NCBI GenBank assembly: GCA_964369445.1
Contig: CAYJFU010000056.1
Span: 1-13,638, forward strand
From: CAYJBH01 sp964369445
GTDB lineage: Bacteria; Bacillota; Clostridia; Oscillospirales; Ruminococcaceae
Length of the DNA stretch: 13,638 bases
Direction: 5' to 3'
This document shows, piece by piece, positions 1-6,685 of this stretch. The notes under the pieces are model-generated. The model saw only the letters and a list, made by a program, of their open reading frames with translations. It made no database searches and had not been told where the DNA came from. Numbering within the stretch: the stretch's first letter is position 1; each line of letters opens with the position of its first letter. A program made the position numbers and the translations under genes.

Positions 1-966
1 GAAAGGGCAACAAACCTACTGCCACAGTTCAAAAAGGCATACAACTTTGAATATCGCAGGGTGCGCGGCGGTCTTTGCCAGATGCTTGTTGGGTTTGTGA
101 AAAAAGTTGTTATTGCCGATGGCATTTCCGCTGTCACAGGGCTTGTGTTCTCCGCACCGGAACAGTTTACAGGTTTTGCGCTTTTGGTATCGGCACTATT
201 GTTTACACTGCAAATTTATTTTGACTTTTCCGGCTATTCCGACATAGCTATCGGCGCGGCGCGTGTGCTTGGTTACAAACTTATGCAAAACTTCAATAAC
301 CCCTACTTTGCGCTGTCGTTTAGGGACTTTTGGTCGAGATGGCATGTGTCGCTGTCGACGTGGTTTAAGGATTATCTGTACATACCACTAGGCGGCAACC
401 GTGTGGGCAGGTTGCGCGGCTATTTAAACCTGCTGATAACGTTTATGGTGTCGGGACTATGGCACGGCGCAAATGTAACCTTTATAATCTGGGGCGCACT
501 GCATGGACTTTATCAGATTATTGAGCGACTCACAAAGCCGTTGCGCGACCTGTTTTATAAGGTTACACGCATACCACCGAGGTTTTTTCTTGTTGTTTTT
601 ATCAAATGGCTGTTTGTGTTTTTTATGGTGGTGGTCTCATACATTTTCTTTGTGTCGCAGAATGTCGAGGACGCATTTTACGTGCTAACACACATGTTTG
701 ATGAGTTGTTGCCGACGTTGCAGGACACAAAGACGATGGAACTTGCGCTAATTTCGATTGACTTCTTCTCAAGTCACAGCCTTGTTATAACGGTGACAGC
801 GATTGTCATCTTGTTGCTGGAAAGGGCTTGCGGAAACAAGTCGCTCGGTGCAAAGATAAACAGGATGCACATAATATTCCGCTGGCCGTTTTACTATCTC
901 AGCATATGCCTGATACTGCTTTACGGCACGTTTGAGGCATCGCCGTTTTTGTACTTTGCGTTTTAA
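1..966 (+). CDS. AlgI-like MBOAT membrane O-acyltransferase, 5' partial
   Basis: The reading frame is open from base 1, so the gene begins upstream. 321 residues are present, and the usual AlgI length of roughly 470-520 aa implies about a third is missing. The GTG at 61 is internal: the codons before it continue a family-like sequence. What is seen: the AlgI signature RDFWSRWHVSLSTWFKDYLY, then IPLGGNR, then SGLWHGAN with the presumed catalytic His encoded at 463-465, and a second conserved His in WGALHG at 502-504. Many hydrophobic helices follow. Known of the family: these polytopic proteins move acyl groups, usually acetyl, across the membrane onto extracellular polysaccharide (AlgI) or D-alanine onto teichoic acid (DltB). 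The next gene encodes an SGNH-type protein, the usual partner in O-acetylation systems. Inferred role: O-acylation of a surface glycan. The RDFW...LGGNR motif favours AlgI over DltB, but the acyl donor and acceptor cannot be read from the sequence. Confidence 0.93.
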   Translation, partial: ERATNLLPQFKKAYNFEYRRVRGGLCQMLVGFVKKVVIADGISAVTGLVFSAPEQFTGFALLVSALLFTLQIYFDFSGYSDIAIGAARVLGYKLMQNFNNPYFALSFRDFWSRWHVSLSTWFKDYLYIPLGGNRVGRLRGYLNLLITFMVSGLWHGANVTFIIWGALHGLYQIIERLTKPLRDLFYKVTRIPPRFFLVVFIKWLFVFFMVVVSYIFFVSQNVEDAFYVLTHMFDELLPTLQDTKTMELALISIDFFSSHSLVITVTAIVILLLERACGNKSLGAKINRMHIIFRWPFYYLSICLILLYGTFEASPFLYFAF

Positions 967-1283
967 TGCTAATCTTCGGTTAAAACGTGGATATAAAAGT
1001 GGGCAAATTCTTTAAAGTAAGGAAGCTAATAGAGGAATAATTGACATATTCCGATTGACGCTGACGAGGCTATAGGGGACATGTTGAAAAGTTGCAGCAA
1101 AATTTCCGTCACATGTCACAAAAATGCTCGATTAAACACAGAGTATTGCTTGCGCTTTTTGTTTAATTTGACAAAAACTTTGCTCTTGTTTTTGCAAATC
1201 CTTTGTTTTTCAACACACTCGTATGTGAAATTTGGCAAAGTTTAGTCTTGTTTCAATCAGAAATTAGTATAAGGGGTCTTGTT
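967..1283. other. Intergenic region of 317 nt between MBOAT and SGNH genes
   Basis: No convincing ORF or factor-independent terminator is visible. Two perfect TTGACA hexamers occur, at 1041-1046 and 1168-1173, but neither has a good TATAAT-like hexamer 16-18 nt downstream, so no promoter is called. Two short inverted repeats are present: GACATGT at 1078-1084 with ACATGTC at 1111-1117, and ATTAAAC at 1131-1137 with GTTTAAT at 1161-1167. A 14-mer at 1047-1060 recurs in inverted orientation at 8643-8656. The region probably carries the promoter for the downstream four-gene run. Confidence 0.6.
1271..1276 (+). promoter_or_regulatory. Ribosome binding site that decides a TTG start
   Basis: AAGGGG ends 7 nt before the in-frame TTG at 1284. 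No comparable purine run precedes the in-frame TTG at 1203 or the ATG at 1347. The hydrophobic segment begins about 20 residues after the 1284 start, as expected for an N-terminal membrane anchor. Confidence 0.6.
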
Positions 1284-2438
1284 TTGGTAAAAGTAGCACT
1301 AAATATACTGAAAAGCATTGCATATAAAATAAGGGAATACGCACTGATGATTTTTTTGCTGTTGCAAGTTGTCATCTTTGTGCCTATTTTCCTTTATATG
1401 ATGTGGTTCAGTTACACCCAAGACCCGACGGCGCGCTTTCACGGTGACAAATATGAACTGCAGGTGGCGACAACCCTCTTAAACGGTGAGGCGGTATCCC
1501 ACTACGAGCGCCTGGACGAGCGTCAGATACAACAACTGTTCATTCGCAACCTTGAAGCAGCACACGACGTTGCCATTGTCGGCTCTTCACGAGGACTACA
1601 GATGAGTGAGGAGATATTCGGCGATATTGAAATGTTCAACTATGGTATGGTGTCAGCAGATTATGTCGATCTTTGCAACACTGCATACCTGTTTGTACGT
1701 GAGGACAAGGTTCCCAAAAACCTTATTATGGTTGTCGACCCATGGATACTGCTAGGCGAGGATTATGTTGACGAGCGCAGTGACAAGGAGCTTTACAGTG
1801 AGTTTTTATCGCTTGCACTGGGTGTTGAAAGCAACTACATTCCACCTGACACCGAGGAGCTTTACAGTGTGCTGTTTGACCCGTCATTTTTCCAGTCGGC
1901 GGTGACATACTATTACCGTGATTCTTCGGGTGAACAGCAACCGCAGACGGTAGATGAACAGGAAAAGTTCCAGCAGGCCACCGAGGTGAAGGACGGCGAT
2001 GGCACAATAATTTACACAGAAGATTATCGTAACCGTCCACAGGAAGCCATTGACCATGATGCCTTGGTTCTTGCAAATATTGAAGAAACGTTTGTGCACG
2101 GCTTTCCCTCACTTGATCCGGCACAACTTGAAAATTTTGAAACGCTCCTTGAGTATATAGAGGACGCAGGTACAAATATTATATTTGTACTAACACCGTA
2201 CCACCCGATAGTTTATACAGCAGAGGTGGAAAAAAGCGAGCAGTACCCCGGCATGTTGGAGGCAGAGCAGTACCTGTATGACCTTGCCGCACAAAAGAAC
2301 ATACCGATTTACGGCTCCTACAACCCCGAAAATGTCGATTGCACAAACGAGGATTTTTACGATCACATACATGTCACACGTGAGGGACTTAGCAATTATA
2401 TATCACCACTGTTAGATGATTTAAAGGATGTTGAGTAA
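1284..2438 (+). CDS. Membrane-anchored SGNH-type protein, putative glycan O-acylation partner
   Basis: 384 residues from the TTG at 1284. One hydrophobic segment (about residues 20-45, IFLLLQVVIFVPIFLYMMW) predicts an N-terminal anchor with the rest outside the cell. SGNH features are visible at both ends of the domain. A block-I-like GSSRG has its candidate nucleophile at Ser101/102. The segment NIIFVLTPYHP resembles block III. Near the C-terminus DHIH (Asp360, His363) matches the D-x-x-H dyad. Known: DltD and AlgJ/AlgX-type proteins with this plan pair with MBOAT transferases to hand acyl groups to extracellular glycans. The upstream MBOAT gene supports that pairing, although 317 nt separates them. 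The next gene starts 3 nt after this stop. I do not recognise the precise subfamily. A deacylase acting on the same glycan is an alternative. Confidence 0.75.
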   Translation: MVKVALNILKSIAYKIREYALMIFLLLQVVIFVPIFLYMMWFSYTQDPTARFHGDKYELQVATTLLNGEAVSHYERLDERQIQQLFIRNLEAAHDVAIVGSSRGLQMSEEIFGDIEMFNYGMVSADYVDLCNTAYLFVREDKVPKNLIMVVDPWILLGEDYVDERSDKELYSEFLSLALGVESNYIPPDTEELYSVLFDPSFFQSAVTYYYRDSSGEQQPQTVDEQEKFQQATEVKDGDGTIIYTEDYRNRPQEAIDHDALVLANIEETFVHGFPSLDPAQLENFETLLEYIEDAGTNIIFVLTPYHPIVYTAEVEKSEQYPGMLEAEQYLYDLAAQKNIPIYGSYNPENVDCTNEDFYDHIHVTREGLSNYISPLLDDLKDVE

Positions 2439-2441
2439 AAA

Positions 2442-4325
2442 ATGTTACAAAACATATTGAATATAATACAAAAATATCGCCGCGTGGCACTGATAACATT
2501 TGATATAATCGTTGTGACAGGCGCGTATCTGCTGACGTGGGTGCTTATAGCCGGACGTGCGGACATTGAGATTTATTTGAGTTTGCTTATTGCGAGTGGC
2601 TTTTTCTTTGTAAGCTGCTATATAATAATATACGCTGCGTTGGGTATGTACAACAGTCTGTGGCGCTATGCTGAAATTGTGGAGTTTTTCAGGTTTTGTA
2701 TTGCTTCGATATTAGCGGTAAGTATATTTCTTATCATAACATTGCTCATGTTTGATGAGCGCCGCATCCCGTGGTCGGTGTACCTTATGTCGGCTATTTT
2801 CGCAACGTCTATAACGCTTTACTCAAGGCTGACATACCGCATGTACCGCAACACCCGTCTGCGCCAATACGGCGGTAAAAATGTAAGACGCGTGCTTATG
2901 ATAGGTTCCGGCGATGTGGCATCTACTATTCTTTATGATCTGCAAAAAAACCCCGACAAGGACATGAGCATAATATGTGTTGTGGATGACAACCCCGAAA
3001 AACTGGGCAGGCTTATTATGGGTGTCGAGATAATGGGTTGCATTGACGATATCCCCGACCTTGTCAAGCAGTGCGGAATCGAGTCGATACTGTATGCACA
3101 GCCGCATGTCGATGAGATGGAAAAGCGCCGTATTTTTTCTGTCTGCGCCAAAACCAACTGCAACCTGCGCATGGTGCCGGATATCCGCCGCATGATAGCC
3201 GACGACGAGATGACGATAACCTCGCGCATAAGGGATGTAAAGGTTGAGGATCTTTTGGGACGTGAGGAGGTGGAACTTCTCACCGACAACGAGATGATAC
3301 GCGACCGAGTTGTTATGGTTACGGGTGGCGGCGGTTCTATAGGCAGTGAGCTGTGCCGACAGATTGCAAAGTGTGAGCCGGCACTGCTTATCATCGTGGA
3401 TATATATGAAAACAGCGCCTATTCCATACAGCAGGAACTTATACGAAAGTACCACGGTGAGCTCAACCTCGCGGTACACATAGCCTCAGTGCGTGACCTT
3501 GAAAAGGTGCGCCTACTCTTTAAACAGTACAAACCGTACATTGTGTTTCATGCGGCGGCGCACAAACATGTGCCGTTAATGGAAACTTCGCCGGAGGAGG
3601 CGATAAAAAACAATGTGGGTGGCACTTACAACGTTGCAAAAACCGCTGACGAATTTGCGGTGCATCGATTTGTATTGATATCTACCGACAAAGCTGTCAA
3701 TCCTACTAATGTAATGGGTGCCAGCAAGCGGTTGTGTGAAATGGTGGTTCAACACTTTGCCGCAATGAGCAAAACACATTTTGTGGCGGTCAGGTTTGGC
3801 AATGTGCTCGGCTCTAACGGCTCGGTTTTGCCACTGTTCAAGGATCAAATAGCAACTGGAGGTCCTGTCACAGTAACCGATCCGCAAATAGTGCGCTATT
3901 TTATGACGATACCCGAGGCGGTAAGGCTGGTGCTTATAGCCTCGACGATGGGCGGCGGCGGAGAGATCTTTGTGCTTGATATGGGCGAGCCTGTGAAGAT
4001 ACTCGACCTTGCGGAAAACCTTATAAAGCTTGCCGGATTTATACCGTATCGCGATATGCAGATAGAGTTTACCGGCCTGCGCCCCGGCGAAAAGCTGTAT
4101 GAAGAGCTGTTGCAGGACGAAGAGGGTGTACGCAAGACTACAAACGAAAAGATATATATCGGAACACCCATAAAACTCGATGCTGAGTTGTTTGTAGCAT
4201 CACTGCAAACTCTCACGGCACACGCCGCAAAAAACAAACGCGACGACATGTTGCAGATGTTACGGCAGATGGTGCCCACCTACAACCCTAGCGGCAACGG
4301 ACTACCGGAGGATAATCAGGGATAA
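2442..4325 (+). CDS. Membrane-bound UDP-GlcNAc 4,6-dehydratase-like protein (FlaA1/WbpM/PglF/CapD family)
   Basis: 627 residues, the full length of the large membrane-bound members. About the first 130 residues form four hydrophobic helices. A first Rossmann-like domain begins at RRVLMIGSGDVAS (about residue 150). The catalytic SDR domain begins with the NAD(P) motif TGGGGSIG at 294-301. STDKAV at 414-419 supplies the catalytic Thr/Asp/Lys region. Met425-x-x-x-Lys429 replaces the usual Tyr-x-x-x-Lys, which is characteristic of this family. RFGNVLGS and GLRPGEKLYEELL follow. Known reaction: UDP-GlcNAc to UDP-2-acetamido-2,6-dideoxy-4-hexulose, the entry to bacillosamine, QuiNAc or FucNAc-type sugars. 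No aminotransferase or reductase for the keto product lies in this window. The gene overlaps the following phosphoglycosyltransferase gene by 1 nt (TAATG), so the two are likely co-translated. Confidence 0.92.
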   Translation: MLQNILNIIQKYRRVALITFDIIVVTGAYLLTWVLIAGRADIEIYLSLLIASGFFFVSCYIIIYAALGMYNSLWRYAEIVEFFRFCIASILAVSIFLIITLLMFDERRIPWSVYLMSAIFATSITLYSRLTYRMYRNTRLRQYGGKNVRRVLMIGSGDVASTILYDLQKNPDKDMSIICVVDDNPEKLGRLIMGVEIMGCIDDIPDLVKQCGIESILYAQPHVDEMEKRRIFSVCAKTNCNLRMVPDIRRMIADDEMTITSRIRDVKVEDLLGREEVELLTDNEMIRDRVVMVTGGGGSIGSELCRQIAKCEPALLIIVDIYENSAYSIQQELIRKYHGELNLAVHIASVRDLEKVRLLFKQYKPYIVFHAAAHKHVPLMETSPEEAIKNNVGGTYNVAKTADEFAVHRFVLISTDKAVNPTNVMGASKRLCEMVVQHFAAMSKTHFVAVRFGNVLGSNGSVLPLFKDQIATGGPVTVTDPQIVRYFMTIPEAVRLVLIASTMGGGGEIFVLDMGEPVKILDLAENLIKLAGFIPYRDMQIEFTGLRPGEKLYEELLQDEEGVRKTTNEKIYIGTPIKLDAELFVASLQTLTAHAAKNKRDDMLQMLRQMVPTYNPSGNGLPEDNQG

Positions 4326-4918
4326 TGTTTTACAAAAAGTGCTTTAAAAGAATAGGAGACTTTGTGTTGTGCGCCTTGGCAATGCTTGTGTTGTCACCGT
4401 TTTTTTTGGCAATAGCACTTGCGATAAAGGTGGACTCCAAAGGCCCCGTGTTCTTTTTTCAAAAGAGGGTGGGCAAGGATAAACGGCACTTCAACATCGC
4501 AAAGTTCAGGACGATGTTTGCCGACACCCCGGCGGACATCCCCACGCATCTGCTGCAAGACCCAAATAGCAGAATAACCAAAGTGGGGCGGTTTTTACGC
4601 AAAACCAGCCTTGACGAACTGCCCCAGCTCATTAACATTCTAATGGGACAGATGAGCATAATCGGGCCGCGTCCGGCACTTTACAACCAGTACGACCTAA
4701 TTGAACAGCGTGATAAATACGATGTGAACTTGCTTGTGCCGGGGCTTACCGGTTGGGCACAGATAAACGGACGCGATGAACTGCCCATTGATGTCAAAGC
4801 CGAACTTGACGGCTATTATGCAAGCAACATAAGCTTTTGGCTTGACATAAAGGTATTCTTTTTAACCATTATGCGTGTGTTTACCGCCCACGGCGTAGCG
4901 GAAGGCAAGAGGGAATGA
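4325..4918 (+). CDS. Small phosphoglycosyltransferase (PglC/WcaJ-type sugar transferase)
   Basis: 197 residues, matching the compact PglC-like class rather than the long WbaP class with four extra helices. A single N-terminal hydrophobic segment (about 11-33) is followed by KVDSKGPVFFFQKRVGKD, then KFRTM. The catalytic Asp97-Glu98 pair sits in TSLDELPQLINIL, followed by MSIIGPRPAL and PGLTGWAQINGRD. Known role: transfer of a sugar 1-phosphate from a UDP-sugar to undecaprenyl phosphate on the cytoplasmic face, through a covalent Asp intermediate. It is the committed first step of polymer or glycoprotein glycan assembly. An RBS (CAGGGA) lies just before the ATG, which overlaps the dehydratase stop. 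Coupling to the dehydratase suggests a 6-deoxy amino sugar as first sugar, but the substrate is inferred from position only. Confidence 0.94.
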   Translation: MFYKKCFKRIGDFVLCALAMLVLSPFFLAIALAIKVDSKGPVFFFQKRVGKDKRHFNIAKFRTMFADTPADIPTHLLQDPNSRITKVGRFLRKTSLDELPQLINILMGQMSIIGPRPALYNQYDLIEQRDKYDVNLLVPGLTGWAQINGRDELPIDVKAELDGYYASNISFWLDIKVFFLTIMRVFTAHGVAEGKRE

Positions 4919-5490
4919 AACGTCTGAAGCGTTGGTATTTTGCGATGTTTGTCGGGTTAGTGCCGGCTTGCAATATCATGTCGGTGGTTTTAAGCAGTGC
5001 CCTCAGCGCCGAAAGCGCAACCGCTGTGCCACAACAACGATCCTGGCTGTGGATGGTTTTTGGGGTCACGCTACTTCCGGCTATCTATGAAGAGTTGCTG
5101 TTTCGGCGAATTTTACAAAGGTTGCTGTACCCACTGGGTGCGCCGATAGCGATAGTGCTGTCATCGGTCATGTTTACATGGCTTCATGTCGGCTCGCTGA
5201 TCGACCGCGCAGCAATATTTATACTCTCATTCGCACTGGGTGTGTCCTATCTGTTGTTCAACGATATAAAATACACGGTGGCATTACATCTATTTAATAA
5301 CGTTTTTGCACTTTGCGTGCTTATTGCTGCAACGTTTACAAGCGGACTGCTCACCAACATATTGGTTATTTCACTCTACGCACTGTGCGTTGTTTTTTCC
5401 GTCCTTTACTTATTATTAGGGAAACAAATATGCTTAAAACAGACGAGTACTTTATGGCAAAAGCGTTGCGGCTTGCTAAAAAGGCTATGA
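4915..5490 (+). CDS. CPBP family intramembrane metalloprotease
   Basis: 191 residues with about six hydrophobic segments. The three CPBP (Abi/CAAX-protease-like, PF02517) motifs are present in order: Glu59-Glu60 in YEELLFRR, His91 in FTWLHVG, and His125-x-x-Asn128 in LHLFNN. These polar residues form the active site in Rce1-type glutamate proteases. The protein is short for the family and consists mostly of the core. The start is set by AGAGGGA just before an ATG that overlaps the upstream stop (ATGA), so it belongs to the glycan run. Known bacterial members serve in peptide immunity, pheromone processing or unknown roles. The substrate here is unknown. The last 20 codons or so overlap tadA in another frame, giving a basic tail after the final helix. 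Confidence 0.88.
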   Translation: MKRLKRWYFAMFVGLVPACNIMSVVLSSALSAESATAVPQQRSWLWMVFGVTLLPAIYEELLFRRILQRLLYPLGAPIAIVLSSVMFTWLHVGSLIDRAAIFILSFALGVSYLLFNDIKYTVALHLFNNVFALCVLIAATFTSGLLTNILVISLYALCVVFSVLYLLLGKQICLKQTSTLWQKRCGLLKRL

Positions 5491-5897
5491 AGCGCGGCGA
5501 GGTGCCGGTGGGCGCTGTCATTGTCAAGGATGGCAAGATCATCGCCAAAGGCTACAACAAACGTGAGTGCAATGCCGACGCACTTGCACATGCTGAGCTT
5601 ATAGCCATAAAAAAAGCGTGCAAAGCAATAGGGGAGTGGCGCTTGATAAATTGCTCAATTTATGTTACACTTGAACCATGCCCCATGTGTGCAGGTGCTA
5701 TTATAAATTCACGTATTGAGCGCGTTGTGTTTGGCGCGTATGACCCAAAAGCCGGCGCGTGCGGTTCTGTAATAGATCTCTTTTCCTACCCTTTTAATCA
5801 TTTTCCAAAGGTGACAGGTGGGGTGATGACCGCCGAATGTTCCTCTATACTGACCAAATTTTTTCGTAAACTGCGCCGTAAGAGAGCAAAGCGCTGA
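5430..5897 (+). CDS. tadA: tRNA-specific adenosine deaminase TadA
   Basis: 155 residues from the ATG at 5430, chosen because TAGGGAA precedes it at good spacing and the sequence from there is TadA-like (MLKTDEYFMAKALRLAKKA). The longer frame reaching back to 5313 lies inside the protease gene and is rejected. Zinc and catalytic residues are visible: His54-Ala-Glu56 and Cys84-Pro-Met-Cys87 in LEPCPMCAGAI. These lie close to the E. coli positions (57/59 and 87/90). PVGAVIV and VVFGAYDPKAGACGS are also typical. The enzyme deaminates A34 to inosine in tRNA-Arg(ACG), allowing it to read the CGN codons. It is a housekeeping cytosolic enzyme, and its position after the glycan genes is probably incidental apart from shared transcription. 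It overlaps the protease gene by 61 nt. Confidence 0.96.
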   Translation: MLKTDEYFMAKALRLAKKAMKRGEVPVGAVIVKDGKIIAKGYNKRECNADALAHAELIAIKKACKAIGEWRLINCSIYVTLEPCPMCAGAIINSRIERVVFGAYDPKAGACGSVIDLFSYPFNHFPKVTGGVMTAECSSILTKFFRKLRRKRAKR

Positions 5898-5963
5898 TGA
5901 ATTTTTTACAGCTTTCCCCATTCTTTTCATTTTTGTACAGATTAACATTAAAGGGATTACAGT

Positions 5964-6671
5964 ATGAAAACGGTTGTGGTGACAGGCGGGAGTAGCGGTA
6001 TCGGGCGCGCGGTGGTGCAACTGTTTGCAGAGCATGGCTACAACGTAGGTTTTTCTTTTAACAAAGGCAAAGCGGTTGCGCAACAACTGTGTGACAGCTA
6101 TAACAATGTTAAAGCTATCAAAACAGATGTCACTGTAAGCGAACAGGTCTCAGCACTTGTACAGTTGACAGCCGAGACGTTCGGCGGTGTGGATGCCGTC
6201 GTCGCCTGTGCAGGTATTACGTCACAGCTACAGTTGCAGGACATTACCGACACGGCGCTGTGCGAGGTATTGGATGTTAATTTCAAGGGAACATTTTACC
6301 TGTTCCGTGCGGCAGTACCGTACCTGCTGCAGAACAAAAATGGCAGGATGGTGGCTATTTCCTCTTACTTTGCCGAGAGGGATGGCGCTTGTGAGTGCCA
6401 CTATGCGGCGTCAAAAGCGGCTGTCAACGGGCTTGTTAGTGCGCTTGCAAGTGAATTTGCCCCCAGTGGTATAACGGTCAACGCCATATCGCCCGGCATA
6501 GTTGACACCCCTATGATACAAGGTCACGACAGGCAATCGCTTGTTGATGCCACACCGTGCAGACGCCTGTGCACCCCACAGGAAGTAGCCGAAACCGTGC
6601 TGTTTTTGTGCGATGCGTCATCGTCGTTTATAACGGGGCAGGTGATAAGGCAAACCGGCGGAATTTTCTGA
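5964..6671 (+). CDS. Short-chain dehydrogenase/reductase, FabG-like
   Basis: 235 residues, a classical SDR length. The cofactor motif TGGSSGIG is at 7-14, CAG replaces the usual NNAG, and the catalytic set is Ser134, Tyr147 and Lys151 (YAASK). ISPGIVDTPM and a C-terminal SSSFITGQVIRQTGG complete the fold. AAAGGGA lies 7 nt before the ATG. Classical SDRs of this type reduce 3-oxoacyl-ACP or oxidise/reduce sugars and alcohols with NAD(P)H. No fatty acid synthesis gene is nearby, so true FabG function is not supported by context. The next gene begins 14 nt after the stop with its own strong RBS, so the two are probably co-transcribed. Substrate unknown. Confidence 0.9.
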   Translation: MKTVVVTGGSSGIGRAVVQLFAEHGYNVGFSFNKGKAVAQQLCDSYNNVKAIKTDVTVSEQVSALVQLTAETFGGVDAVVACAGITSQLQLQDITDTALCEVLDVNFKGTFYLFRAAVPYLLQNKNGRMVAISSYFAERDGACECHYAASKAAVNGLVSALASEFAPSGITVNAISPGIVDTPMIQGHDRQSLVDATPCRRLCTPQEVAETVLFLCDASSSFITGQVIRQTGGIF

Positions 6672-6685
6672 CAGGAGACAACATT

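Noticed and set aside
61..966. GTG at 61 as the start of the MBOAT gene
   Set aside because: The frame is open to base 1 and the upstream codons (ERATNLLPQFKKAYNFEYRR) read as ordinary family sequence, so this is a 5'-truncated gene.
1041..1196. Sigma-70 promoters at the TTGACA hexamers 1041-1046 and 1168-1173
   Set aside because: No TATAAT-like hexamer with at least four matches lies 16-18 nt downstream of either one.
1203..1283. N-terminal extension of the SGNH gene to a TTG at 1203
   Set aside because: No RBS precedes it and the extra 27 residues have no family character. AAGGGG before the TTG at 1284 is far better.
3576..4279. Long antisense ORFs opposite the dehydratase gene
   Set aside because: The plus-strand protein has complete family motifs across the same bases, and the antisense frames show no recognisable domain or RBS.
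5313..5429. Longer tadA start at 5313
   Set aside because: It lies wholly inside the protease gene and lacks an RBS. TadA similarity begins at the ATG at 5430.
6557..6685. Longer start of the Lys-tail membrane protein at 6557
   Set aside because: It overlaps the SDR gene, while AGGAGA at 6673-6678 fits the ATG at 6686.
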